A stretch of 64,000 bases of DNA from JBLHZY01 sp050633265. Its GTDB lineage: Bacteria > Pseudomonadota > Alphaproteobacteria > Rhodobacterales > Rhodobacteraceae. Each line of letters begins with the position of its first letter. The stretch's first letter is position 1. The notes under the pieces were generated by a model. It had not been told where the DNA came from and searched no databases. It saw nothing but the letters and a program-made list of their open reading frames with translations. The stretch spans positions 186,001-250,000 of the forward strand of contig JBOEGE010000006.1 of NCBI GenBank assembly GCA_050633265.1. Direction: 5' to 3'. Below, piece by piece: positions 8,994 through 17,318 of the stretch. Both the position numbers and the translations under genes were made by a program.

Positions 8994-9973
8994 CGGCTCT
9001 TTGCCTCGCCGCGATACCCGATATCAATGATCGCTTTGCCGCCAACAAACCGGCTCACACAGGCGCAGATATGGGCGCTTTCGAGCTTCTCTTCGTCAGA
9101 GAAAAACACATCCCGGTGATCAATTTCGGCATCCGTATCGATGATCCCAACCGCGCAAAGCCCGCATTCCCCGCGCTCGCAATCCGAGATCATCTCAACC
9201 CCGGCCTCGCGCAAGGCCGCCAGCATCGTGCGATCCGGCGGCACCTCGACCGTCACACCAAGATTAAGCACCTCAACCTCAAAGCTTTCCTCGGCGAATT
9301 TGCCGCTATCGCCAAAGACCTCATAACGCAACCGCGAGACAGGACGCCCCGCGCGCGCCCATGCCGCTTTGGCCGCATTCAGCATCCCCAACGGGCCGCA
9401 GATATAGGCCTCACCATCCGCCGCAAGACGCGCAAATTCCGCTTCAAAATCAATGAATTGCGCATCATCCGCACTATAGGTTTCAAGCGCTTCGCCAAGC
9501 AGGCCTTCCAGCTCATCCACAAAGGGCATCGCGCTGCGGTTCTGCGCGCCATAAAGCATCCGAACGGGCTGTGCGCGGGCCTGTAATGCGCGCGCCATCC
9601 CATAGATCGGCGTGATCCCAATGCCGCCCGCGATCAGCAGATATTCCGACGCGCGCCAAGACAGCTCAAAGCGATTATCGGGAAGGGTTAGGCGCACCGG
9701 ATCGCCCGCCTCAAGCCCCCAAACAAAGGCCGAACCGCCCCGGCTTTGCGGATGTAATTTGACCGCGATTGAAAGCGCGCCCTTTGCCGCAGGCAGGCTC
9801 GTATAGGTGCGAATCGCAGGCTTGCCATCGATCATCACCCGGATCATCAAATGCGCGCCGGGATCAAAAGCAGGCAGCGCGCCAGGCACGGCAAAATCAA
9901 GCCGCAACACATCTTTTGCAATCTCTTCGCGCCCCAACACGACAGCATCGCGCCATTCCGTTTGGCTTCTCAT
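8990..9973 (-). CDS. vanB: vanillate O-demethylase reductase component (FNR + 2Fe-2S ferredoxin)
   Basis: A 327-residue class IA-type oxygenase reductase with three parts. First is an FMN-binding beta barrel (RTYTSLP), then an NAD domain (AGGIGITPI, about 115). Last is a C-terminal plant-type ferredoxin with the Cys set CERGECGLCAVG and a distant single Cys (ICACVS). It passes electrons from NADH to a Rieske oxygenase. Because vanA lies in the same operon, VanB is the natural assignment. The start at 9973 is preceded by GGAGAG. The call would also fit other phthalate-type oxygenase reductases. Confidence 0.88.
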   Translation of the reverse strand: MRSQTEWRDAVVLGREEIAKDVLRLDFAVPGALPAFDPGAHLMIRVMIDGKPAIRTYTSLPAAKGALSIAVKLHPQSRGGSAFVWGLEAGDPVRLTLPDNRFELSWRASEYLLIAGGIGITPIYGMARALQARAQPVRMLYGAQNRSAMPFVDELEGLLGEALETYSADDAQFIDFEAEFARLAADGEAYICGPLGMLNAAKAAWARAGRPVSRLRYEVFGDSGKFAEESFEVEVLNLGVTVEVPPDRTMLAALREAGVEMISDCERGECGLCAVGIIDTDAEIDHRDVFFSDEEKLESAHICACVSRFVGGKAIIDIGYRGEAKSR

Positions 9974-9983
9974 CTTGCTCTCC

Positions 9984-10715
9984 TCAGCGGCTCGGCGCGA
10001 CCAGCACAAGGCCGGGCACACGCGCGATCAGGCTTTGATCCTGACGCATCACATATTCCAAATTGCGCCGCGCAAGGCGGGCATGTTCGCGGGTCAGCGC
10101 TTCGGCACGCGCGCCCTCGCGGGCCTCGATCGCCTCAAAGATCGCGCGGTGATGGCGCTGCCCCTCGATCAAGCTTTCGCGAAAGGCCTGAACCTCTTGT
10201 TGAACCCGCAAAAACGAAGAGGGCGAGGCAAAGGGCAGGCGGGTTGCGCGCGCCGCTTCCCGCGCGATCAAATCGCTGCCGCAAAGCTGCGAAAGCAGCG
10301 CGTGAAACGCCGCATTACCCGCAATATAAGCCCCAAAATCAAGGGCATGCGCGCCTGCAGACACGATCCCATCAATCCCGCTCAAAACGCCGCGCATCTC
10401 GCTTGCCATCGCGGCGGAAATGCCCCGCTCGGCCGCCAATCGCGCCGCCGTTCCTTCAACAACGCCGCGCAGCTCAATCGCATCAATCACATCCGCTTCC
10501 GTAAAGGCGCGCACCGAATAGCTCGCCCCTTCGCGGGCCAACAATCCCTCTTGGGCAAGATGCATCAAAGCTTCGCGAACAGGTGTGCGCGACAGGCCCA
10601 AATTCTCGGCCAAGCCCGCCTCATAGAGCCGCTCTCCTGGCGCCAAATCGCCCGACATAACCATATCGCGCAGCGCCAAAACGGCCCGCTGCGCCGCCGA
10701 TAACGCTTGGCCCAT
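9984..10715 (-). CDS. vanR: GntR/FadR-family regulator within the vanillate operon (VanR-like)
   Basis: A 243-residue FCD-type GntR regulator. It has an N-terminal winged helix with ERLYEAGLAENLGLSRTPVREAL and an all-helical FCD ligand domain that in this family often binds a metal and an aromatic acid. Its ATG shares a base with the vanA stop (TAATG), and vanB starts 10 bases after its stop, so it is translated from the vanA mRNA. This suggests autoregulated repression released by vanillate or a related aromatic acid. Two palindromes of the form TTGTATACAA upstream of vanA match the style of FadR/VanR operators. Confidence 0.85.
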   Translation of the reverse strand: MGQALSAAQRAVLALRDMVMSGDLAPGERLYEAGLAENLGLSRTPVREALMHLAQEGLLAREGASYSVRAFTEADVIDAIELRGVVEGTAARLAAERGISAAMASEMRGVLSGIDGIVSAGAHALDFGAYIAGNAAFHALLSQLCGSDLIAREAARATRLPFASPSSFLRVQQEVQAFRESLIEGQRHHRAIFEAIEAREGARAEALTREHARLARRNLEYVMRQDQSLIARVPGLVLVAPSR

Positions 10716-11752
10716 TACTCCGCCGCCTGCGCCGTGCCGGGCTCTTCGCGCGCGATCATCGCATCGATCAATTTGCGCGCCCACATCGAGCCGCTATCAA
10801 TATTGAGGTTATAGAAAACATGGTCCGGATTGGCCTCAATCGCTTTTTGCTGCGCTTCCAAAATCTCTTCATCCTCTTGGAAAACGCCCGAAACGCCTTC
10901 GCGCAATTTCGTTGTCCAAGCCTGATCATGGATGTTGTGATTGCGCGCGAAGGCCCAGAAATAATGGCAGGTTGTATCGGTCTCGGGCGTCATTGTGTTA
11001 AGCACATACCCGTTCACACCTTTGGAGCGATCGCCTTCGGGCGCGCCTGTCCCGGTTGGCGCGACGCCGACATCAATGCAGATGGTTGAGGGCGCCGTAA
11101 AGTTGATGATTTGCCAGCGATCCACATGATCTTTCTGGCCCAATTGCGCCTCCCAGAAGGGCGGGGCGGAGATATCAATCATCCAGCGCGTGACGGTCGC
11201 GGTTGTATCTGTATGGGTCGTCTCAAACGGGCTTTCGGCCACAGCCCGATTGCCGATGGAGGAGCCGTGAACAAAAGTCTCATGCGTGAGATCCATCAGG
11301 TTATCAACGACAAGGCGGTAATCGCATTTCACATGGATCACCTTGCCGTCAGCGGCCCATTCGGGATCCTCCATCCAGTGCATATCAGGGATCAGCGCAG
11401 GATCGGCGAGCGCCGGATCACCGGGCCAAATCCAAACGAAACGATGCCGCTCTTCAATGGGGTAGCTTTTCACGCAGGCCGAAGGATTGATCGTATCCTG
11501 CGAGGGCATGTAAACGCAGCGCCCAGAATCATCAAACTCAAGCCCGTGATAGGCACAGATCACATTATCGCCGTGCAATTCGCCGTTTGAAAGCGGCACA
11601 AGCCGGTGCCAGCAAGCATCCGCAAGCGCGCAGGCCGTGCCATCTTGTTTGCGATATAAAACAACGGGTTTGTTGCAAATCTTGCGCGCGAGAAGGGCGC
11701 GTTTCACCTCGACATCATAGGCGGCGGCATACCAAGCATTGAGCGGATACAT
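10715..11752 (-). CDS. vanA: vanillate O-demethylase oxygenase component (Rieske)
   Basis: A 345-residue ring-hydroxylating-type oxygenase that demethylates vanillate to protocatechuate and formaldehyde. The Rieske 2Fe-2S ligands are visible as C47-W-H49 and C66-AY-H69. The mononuclear iron site is in NLMDLTHETFVHG (the two His), with a downstream acidic ligand. The length is typical for VanA, and the N terminus MYPLNAWYAAAYDVE is characteristic of it. It is the first gene of vanA-gntR-vanB; the promoter and two palindromic operators lie in the 115 bases upstream. Other O-demethylases of this family, such as dicamba or syringate enzymes, cannot be fully excluded. Confidence 0.9.
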   Translation of the reverse strand: MYPLNAWYAAAYDVEVKRALLARKICNKPVVLYRKQDGTACALADACWHRLVPLSNGELHGDNVICAYHGLEFDDSGRCVYMPSQDTINPSACVKSYPIEERHRFVWIWPGDPALADPALIPDMHWMEDPEWAADGKVIHVKCDYRLVVDNLMDLTHETFVHGSSIGNRAVAESPFETTHTDTTATVTRWMIDISAPPFWEAQLGQKDHVDRWQIINFTAPSTICIDVGVAPTGTGAPEGDRSKGVNGYVLNTMTPETDTTCHYFWAFARNHNIHDQAWTTKLREGVSGVFQEDEEILEAQQKAIEANPDHVFYNLNIDSGSMWARKLIDAMIAREEPGTAQAAE

Positions 11753-11802
11753 TTCTGGCTTCCTTCTGGCTGTGTTGCCGGAAGGATAGGGCGGCGCAGC
11801 GT

Positions 11803-11816
11803 ATTTGTATACAATA
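11803..11816. promoter_or_regulatory. vanA-proximal operator, TTGTATACAA palindrome
   Basis: A perfect 10-bp palindrome TTGTATACAA (11805-11814) lies about 51 bases upstream of the vanA start. The 14 bases GTATTTGTATACAA at 11801-11814 recur at 11853-11866. FadR/GntR regulators bind short palindromes of this kind. Assignment to the operon's own GntR protein is inference. Confidence 0.6.
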
Positions 11817-11854
11817 TTTTGCCCGAATGGCTAAGGCTGCGCTTAAACAGGCGT

Positions 11855-11868
11855 ATTTGTATACAAAT
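11855..11868. promoter_or_regulatory. vanA-distal operator, ATTTGTATACAAAT palindrome
   Basis: A perfect 14-bp palindrome whose centre is 52 bp from the proximal copy, almost exactly five helical turns, so two dimers would sit on the same DNA face. It touches the last base of the convergent-oriented ugd stop region. It is probably the second binding site for the GntR/VanR-like protein; the promoter lies between or beside the two copies. Confidence 0.6.
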
Positions 11869-13034
11869 CAGTCCGAGCCAAACAGATCACGGGTAAAGAC
11901 TTTATCCACCACATCCTCAAGATCATGGTGATGCCGGTTCGCCAAAATAACATCAGAGACATGTTTGAACGCCTCCAAATCCGAAGTCACCACAGAGCCA
12001 AAGAAATCCTCGCCCTCAAAGGTGGGTTCAAAGACCAAGACCTTGATGCCCTTGGCCTTGATCCGCTTCATGATGCCTTGGATAGAGCTTTGGCGAAAAT
12101 TATCCGAACCTGCTTTCATCACCAGCCGATAAACGCCCACGATTTTGGGGCGCCGCGCGATGATCTGATCCGAGATGAAATCCTTGCGGGTCCGGTTTGC
12201 ATCCACAATCGCGCGCACAAGGTTTTGCGGCACGGCGGAATAATTGGCCAGCAGCTGCTTGGTATCTTTGGGCAGGCAATAACCGCCGTAACCAAAGCTT
12301 GGATTGTTATAGTGATCGCCGATCCGCGGATCGAGGCCGATCCCATCAATGATCTGGCGCGAGTTCATCCCAAAAGCCAGCGCAAAACTATCGAGCTCGT
12401 TGAAATAAGCGACCCGCATCGCAAGATAAGTATTGGCGAAAAGCTTGATCGCTTCGGCCTCCGACGAGCCGGTGAAAAGAATTGGCACATCCTCATCAAG
12501 TGCACCTTCAGCCATCAAATTGGCAAAGATGCGCGCGCGCTCGCTTTCCTCACCAACAACGATCCGGCTTGGGTGAAGGTTGTCATAAAGCGCGCGGCCC
12601 TCGCGCAGGAACTCGGGCGAAAAGATGATCTTGTCGCTGCCCGTGCGCGCAATCAGATCGGCGGTATAGCCCACCGGGATCGTCGATTTGATCACCATGA
12701 TCGCTTCTGGATTGATCGTCGAGATTTGCGCGATAACGGCCTCTACTGTGCTGGTATCAAAGGCATTTGTTTGCGGATCGTAATTCGTTGGCGTCGCTAC
12801 GATCACATATTGCGCATCGCCATAGGCTTCCTCAGCATCAAGCGTTGCATGCAAGCGCAGCCCGCCATGGGCCAAATACTGCTCGCATTCCGGATCAGAA
12901 ATCGGCGAGTGGCCCGCATTCACCGCTTCAATCTTCTCGGGCATCACATCGACAGCAATAACATCATTGTGCTGCGCCAAAAGGATCGCATTCGAGAGGC
13001 CCACATAGCCAAGCCCAGCCACTGCAATTTTCAT
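11868..13034 (-). CDS. ugd: UDP-glucose 6-dehydrogenase
   Basis: A 388-residue nucleotide-sugar dehydrogenase that oxidises UDP-glucose to UDP-glucuronate with two NAD. The N-terminal Rossmann motif is GLGYVGLSNA. The catalytic Cys (about residue 253) lies in GYGGYCLPKDTKQL, and the C-terminal UDP-binding domain follows. The true start is the ATG at 13034; the open frame runs a further 73 codons upstream but has no coding character. The relatively short form and the VYRLVMKAGSDNFR segment resemble short bacterial Ugd used for capsule or exopolysaccharide. No polysaccharide cluster is visible around it. Confidence 0.93.
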   Translation of the reverse strand: MKIAVAGLGYVGLSNAILLAQHNDVIAVDVMPEKIEAVNAGHSPISDPECEQYLAHGGLRLHATLDAEEAYGDAQYVIVATPTNYDPQTNAFDTSTVEAVIAQISTINPEAIMVIKSTIPVGYTADLIARTGSDKIIFSPEFLREGRALYDNLHPSRIVVGEESERARIFANLMAEGALDEDVPILFTGSSEAEAIKLFANTYLAMRVAYFNELDSFALAFGMNSRQIIDGIGLDPRIGDHYNNPSFGYGGYCLPKDTKQLLANYSAVPQNLVRAIVDANRTRKDFISDQIIARRPKIVGVYRLVMKAGSDNFRQSSIQGIMKRIKAKGIKVLVFEPTFEGEDFFGSVVTSDLEAFKHVSDVILANRHHHDLEDVVDKVFTRDLFGSD

Positions 13035-13247
13035 ACCAATTTCCCGCTTTTGTGTTGCTGCCCTTATGGAGTCTGGGCGCGCACCAAACAACCTCTTCGC
13101 GCGCGCAGTGCCGATTGCGGCCCAAACTGCGCGCTGATTACCACAGCTTATACTGCCATTTCTTGCCAATCCGCGGCGATTTTCCGCGCCGCTTCTAGAC
13201 AAGCCGCAACCAAGCTGATCTGCTAAACACCAGCCAAAGAAGCCCCC

Positions 13248-14951
13248 ATGCACATGACAAATCTCTCAGATATTATCGCCCAAGGGCGCGGCGATGCGCC
13301 AGCGGATTTGGTCCTGCGCGGCGGGCAGGTTTATGATGTGATTTCGGGCGAAATGATTGCCGGCGATGTGGCGATTTGCGGCGATACGATCGTTGGCGTG
13401 GGCGAGGATTACGAGGGCAAACGCGTGATCGAGCTGGGCGGCGCGATCCTCGTTCCCGGGTTCATCGACACACACCTGCATATCGAAAGCTCGCTCGTCA
13501 CCCCCTATGAATTTGATCGCTGCGTAACGCCCCGCGGCGTGACAACGGCGATTTGCGACCCTCATGAAATCGCCAATGTGATCGGGCCTGCGGGCATTCG
13601 CTACTTTCAAGAGGCGGCGCTGCACTGTGTGATGGATATCCGCGTGCAGCTTTCCTCTTGCGTGCCTTCAACGGATATGGAGACAGCCGGGGCCGAAATC
13701 ACCGCCGATGATCTGATCGCCCTGCGCGGCCATCCCCAAGGCATCGGGCTTGCCGAATTCATGAATTATCCGGGCGTGATTTTCCAAGATCCCGGCGCCA
13801 TGGCCAAGCTCAACGCCTTTCGTGGCGATCATATTGATGGCCATGCGCCGATGCTCTCGGGCAAAGATCTGAATGCCTATATCGCGGCCGGCATCCGCAC
13901 CGAACACGAGGCAACAACGGCTGAGGAAGCGCTTGAGAAACTGCGCAAAGGCATGCGTATCTTGATCAGAGAAGGCTCTGTTTCCAAGGACTTACACGCG
14001 CTTGCCCCGATCATCACAGAACGCAACGCGCCTTATATTGCCCTGTGCACAGATGATCGCAATCCGCTTGATATCGCCGAATACGGCCACCTGGATTACA
14101 TGATCCGCGAAGCAATTTCCCTTGGCGCGCCGCCCCTTGCGATCTACCGCGCCGCAAGCCTTTCTGCGGCCGAGGCCTTTGGGCTAAAGGATCGCGGGCT
14201 GATCGCGCCGGGCAAACGGGCGGATATCGTTGTGCTTGATGGCGCGCTTGAGGACTGCCGCGCGCGGATGGTTTTTGCAGGCGGTATTTTGGCGGATGAA
14301 ACGGGCTTTGCGGCGCGTGAAATGGGCGATCCCATTGGCCGCAACTCGGTCATCGCGCCCAAAATTGCTGCGCAGCATTTTCGCACGGCGGGCAATCGCG
14401 AAGACACAGATGTGATCGGGATCATCCCCGGAAAAATCATCACAGAACACCTGCATGAAAAGATCGAGATCAAAGATGGCGATAAATTACCGGATTTTTC
14501 ACGCGATTTGATCAAAATAGCAGTGATCGAGCGGCACGGCAAAAATGGCAATATGGCCACCGGTTTCGTGCGCGGCTTTGGGCTTACGCGCGGCGCCATC
14601 GCCTCAACCGTCTGCCATGATCATCACAACATCGCCGTTGTCGGCGCCGATTACGCCGATATGGCGCAGGCGGCCAATCGCTTGGGCGAAATCGAGGGCG
14701 GATTTGTTGTTGTGCAGGGTGGCAAAGTGCTGGCCGAGCTTGCGCTGCCCATTGCCGGGCTGATGAGCTTGGAGCCGTTTGAAACCGTCGAGGCCAATCT
14801 GCGCGCCTTGCGCCGTGCTGCGCAAAGCCTTGGGGTGACGCTGGAAGAGCCGTTTTTGCAGCTCGCTTTCCTTGCGCTGCCGGTCATTCCCAATCTCAAA
14901 ATCACCGACAGGGGGCTTGTTGATGTTAACAAGTTCGAAATCATTGGCTAA
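13248..14951 (+). CDS. ade: adenine deaminase
   Basis: A 567-residue amidohydrolase that deaminates adenine to hypoxanthine. Diagnostic blocks are DTHLHIESSLVTPYEFDR (metal-binding HxH), GVTTAICDPHEIANV, GHAPMLSGKDLNAYIAAGI and CTDDRNP, followed by the C-terminal Ade domain with GNMATGFVRGFGL. The length is normal for the family. There are two adjacent in-frame ATGs (13248 and 13254) without a strong Shine-Dalgarno sequence, so the exact start is uncertain. It is divergent from ugd across about 210 bases in which no clear operator was seen. Role: purine salvage or use of adenine as a nitrogen source. Confidence 0.96.
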   Translation: MHMTNLSDIIAQGRGDAPADLVLRGGQVYDVISGEMIAGDVAICGDTIVGVGEDYEGKRVIELGGAILVPGFIDTHLHIESSLVTPYEFDRCVTPRGVTTAICDPHEIANVIGPAGIRYFQEAALHCVMDIRVQLSSCVPSTDMETAGAEITADDLIALRGHPQGIGLAEFMNYPGVIFQDPGAMAKLNAFRGDHIDGHAPMLSGKDLNAYIAAGIRTEHEATTAEEALEKLRKGMRILIREGSVSKDLHALAPIITERNAPYIALCTDDRNPLDIAEYGHLDYMIREAISLGAPPLAIYRAASLSAAEAFGLKDRGLIAPGKRADIVVLDGALEDCRARMVFAGGILADETGFAAREMGDPIGRNSVIAPKIAAQHFRTAGNREDTDVIGIIPGKIITEHLHEKIEIKDGDKLPDFSRDLIKIAVIERHGKNGNMATGFVRGFGLTRGAIASTVCHDHHNIAVVGADYADMAQAANRLGEIEGGFVVVQGGKVLAELALPIAGLMSLEPFETVEANLRALRRAAQSLGVTLEEPFLQLAFLALPVIPNLKITDRGLVDVNKFEIIG

Positions 14952-15035
14952 AAAGCCAACTGGCCTAAGCCTCTGAAATCAGGGCACTCTAAGGGGCGCG
15001 CTTGGCGTGCGACTGGGAGTTAGGGCAGAACAGGC

Positions 15036-16169
15036 ATGGCGATTGATGTTTCGGGGGCCGCATTGGATCCGCATGGGCTGTGGCTTGGGCGCGTGGCCCG
15101 CTATGGGATCGGGCCCTGCGTTGTAACGATCCGCGGCGGCGAGGTTTTTGAAATCACCAGCCGCGCCGCGCCGACGGTTCGCGATATTTTGGAGATGGTC
15201 GATCCGGCCGAATATGTGCGCAGCGCGCGCGGGGTGCGGGTTGGCGATCTGGGCGATCTAGGCAGCCGTTTGCCGATCCTTGCGCCCTGCGATTTACAGA
15301 TCATCAAGGCCTGCGGCGTGACTTTTGCGCGCTCAATGATCGAGCGGGTGATAGATGAGCGCTCGGGCGGCGATGCGGCCTTGGCGGAGGATCTACGGTC
15401 GCGGATCGGGGCCGCCATCGGGCAGAGCCTTGAGGGGATCGCGCCGGGCTCCCCCGCCGCTGAGAGGGCAAAAAAAGCCTTAATTTCCGAAGGATTATGG
15501 TCTCAGTATCTTGAAGTTGGCATCGGCCCGCAGGCAGAGATATTCACCAAAGCGCCGGTGCTTTCGGCGATTGGGCATGGTGGGGCGGTTGGGGTTCATC
15601 CGCGCTCGGAGTGGAACAATCCTGAGCCTGAATTGGTTTTGGCGATCAATTCCAAGGGCGATATTTTGGGCGCGACTATGGGCAATGATGTGAATCTGCG
15701 CGATGTCGAGGGGCGTTCGGCGCTTTTGCTGGGGCATGCCAAGGATAACAACGCCGCTTGCGCCATCGGGCCGATGATCCGGCTGTTTGACGCGGGTTTT
15801 GCGCTTGAGGATCTGAGCGATCTGACCCTCAAACTTGAGATTGAGGGGCGCGATGGCTACCGCCTTGAGGCCGATGCCTTGATGCGCGACATCAGCCGAA
15901 CGCCCGCCGATTTGGCCGCGCAAGCCCTTGATATTCATCACCCTTCTCCCGATGGCTTGATGCTCTTTTTAGGAACGCCCTTCGCCCCGACCCAAGATCG
16001 AAACGCGCCCGGCAAAGGCTTTACCCATGTCACAGGCGACATCGTTCGCATCTCTTGCCCGGCCCTTGGATCGCTTGAAAACGAAGTCCTACCAACAGAT
16101 CAATGCCCGCCGTTTCGCATGGGGATCGGGGCATTCATGCGCAATCTGGCGGCGCGCGAATTGATTTGA
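15036..16169 (+). CDS. fumarylacetoacetate hydrolase (FAH) family protein
   Basis: A 377-residue protein with a FAH-type C-terminal fold. Metal-ligand and family segments are EWNNPEPELVL, GNDVNLRDVEG and the late GDIVRIS. The N-terminal domain of about 120 residues resembles the longer FAH members such as AraD1-type 2-keto-3-deoxy-sugar-acid dehydratases rather than tyrosine-pathway FAH. The neighbours (ade, aroQ) do not fix a pathway. Substrate class: a 2-keto or beta-diketo acid, by family. It starts at ATG 15036 about 85 bases after ade. Confidence 0.8.
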   Translation: MAIDVSGAALDPHGLWLGRVARYGIGPCVVTIRGGEVFEITSRAAPTVRDILEMVDPAEYVRSARGVRVGDLGDLGSRLPILAPCDLQIIKACGVTFARSMIERVIDERSGGDAALAEDLRSRIGAAIGQSLEGIAPGSPAAERAKKALISEGLWSQYLEVGIGPQAEIFTKAPVLSAIGHGGAVGVHPRSEWNNPEPELVLAINSKGDILGATMGNDVNLRDVEGRSALLLGHAKDNNAACAIGPMIRLFDAGFALEDLSDLTLKLEIEGRDGYRLEADALMRDISRTPADLAAQALDIHHPSPDGLMLFLGTPFAPTQDRNAPGKGFTHVTGDIVRISCPALGSLENEVLPTDQCPPFRMGIGAFMRNLAARELI

Positions 16170-16291
16170 GGGCGATGAAATTCCGCGCGGCCCCTTATCT
16201 AACCCATTGATTTCTAGAACCATTATGCTATGAGAGGCCAAGGCACCGCAGGCAATTGGCCCGCGCATCACCGCCCGCCAAAGGAAGCGCC

Positions 16292-16729
16292 ATGACCCAG
16301 CAAATCACCATCCTCAACGGCCCAAACCTCAATCTGCTTGGCCTGCGCCAGCCCGAGATTTATGGCCATGAGACCTTGGCAGATGTGGCTTTGGCCTGCG
16401 CAGAACTGGCCGCAACCTTGGGCCTAAGGGCCGATTTTCTTCAATCAAATCATGAGGGTGAGCTTGTTGAGATGATCCATGCTGCGCGCGAGACCTCGAG
16501 CGGGATCATCATCAATCCGGCCGCCTATTCGCATACGTCTGTGGCGATTTTGGATGCGCTCAACACATTTGAAGGCCCGGTGATCGAGGTCCATATCTCG
16601 AACATTCACAAGCGCGAAAGCTTTCGCCATCACTCCTATGTTTCGGCGCGCGCCGAGGGGGTTATCGCGGGTTTGGGAACTGAGGGCTATCAACTGGCCC
16701 TGCGCCGAATGGCCAGCCTGCTGGGCTAA
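16292..16729 (+). CDS. aroQ: type II 3-dehydroquinate dehydratase
   Basis: A 145-residue dodecameric shikimate-pathway enzyme that converts 3-dehydroquinate to 3-dehydroshikimate. Family signatures are ILNGPNLNLLGLRQPEIYG at the N terminus, FLQSNHEGELV, INPAAYSHTSVA and EVHISNIHKRESFRHHS (the catalytic His). The start at 16292 is preceded by AAGGAAG. In roseobacters with vanillate use, a type II enzyme could serve aromatic biosynthesis or quinate catabolism; no qui genes are adjacent. Confidence 0.97.
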   Translation: MTQQITILNGPNLNLLGLRQPEIYGHETLADVALACAELAATLGLRADFLQSNHEGELVEMIHAARETSSGIIINPAAYSHTSVAILDALNTFEGPVIEVHISNIHKRESFRHHSYVSARAEGVIAGLGTEGYQLALRRMASLLG

Positions 16730-16895
16730 ACTTTATAGTCTTTAAAGGTTTAGATCGGCCTATTTTAAACTTTTGCAACAAATTTTGGGCGCCAGCCAGC
16801 GGCCGCGCCCATGATTGAAGCTGCGATTTTGTATTTGATCCGGGCAAAGCGCGCCAATTTGATGCGCGCGGATACGCCGGCCTGATGGCGCCGGT

Positions 16896-17045
16896 TTAAG
16901 CGGCGTCGCCGGGGCAGGTATCAACGAGCCAGCCGCCGGGGCCAGCGATGGAATTGGGCAGAAACGCAATCATTGCTTCACGGATGGCAATACAGCTCAT
17001 CGCGGCAAGAGCGATTTGATCGAATGTGATTGTTGACAGGTCCAT
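16896..17045 (-). CDS. possible 49-residue protein
   Basis: An ATG at 17045 is followed by 49 codons to a TAA, with a purine-rich ribosome site (GGGAGA) about 8 bases upstream. The predicted product begins MDLSTITFDQIALAAMSC, has a mildly hydrophobic centre and ends in GGWLVDTCPGDAA. I recognise no family. It lies alone in a 589-base gap between aroQ and the truA stop, and a 28-bp interrupted palindrome sits about 90 bases upstream. Third-position G+C and the good ribosome site are the only support; it could be chance. Confidence 0.45.
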   Translation of the reverse strand: MDLSTITFDQIALAAMSCIAIREAMIAFLPNSIAGPGGWLVDTCPGDAA

Positions 17046-17135
17046 GATGCGTCTCCCTCAAGTTGCCCCTCTGAAATCGCATCAGATCTGGGCACAAATA
17101 TGACCGAAAGGCGACCATATCGGACGCTTCCCTAT

Positions 17136-17163
17136 GGTTAACTGAACACCCGTTCTTTTAACC
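17136..17163. promoter_or_regulatory. 28-bp interrupted palindrome, possible operator
   Basis: The sequence reads GGTTAA-2-GAAC-4-GTTC-2-TTAACC, with 10 of 12 positions symmetric in each arm. It lies in the intergenic gap upstream of the 49-residue ORF and downstream of truA. The form resembles a dimeric repressor site. It is not the alphaproteobacterial LexA box, which is a direct GTTC repeat with 7-base spacing. Confidence 0.4.
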
Positions 17164-17318
17164 GCCGCCGCGCCCCAGACAGGCGCATATAGAGCCGCGG
17201 CGCGAAAAGCAGGGCGCCTATCCGCGAGGGCATAAGGCGAAGCTCTGAGAATAGCGTTAACACATGCGCCTTATCTCAGGCGAATTACATCCAACTTTAT
17301 CGAATGAAACGCGCAGGC

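Noticed and set aside
11925..13226. A 433-codon plus-strand frame antisense to ugd
   Set aside because: It is a shadow of ugd; the translated product has no family features and its composition is unlike neighbouring proteins.
17144..17155. GAAC-N4-GTTC as a LexA box
   Set aside because: This form is the Gram-positive LexA site; alphaproteobacterial LexA uses GTTC-N7-GTTC direct repeats. It is kept only as part of the larger palindrome.
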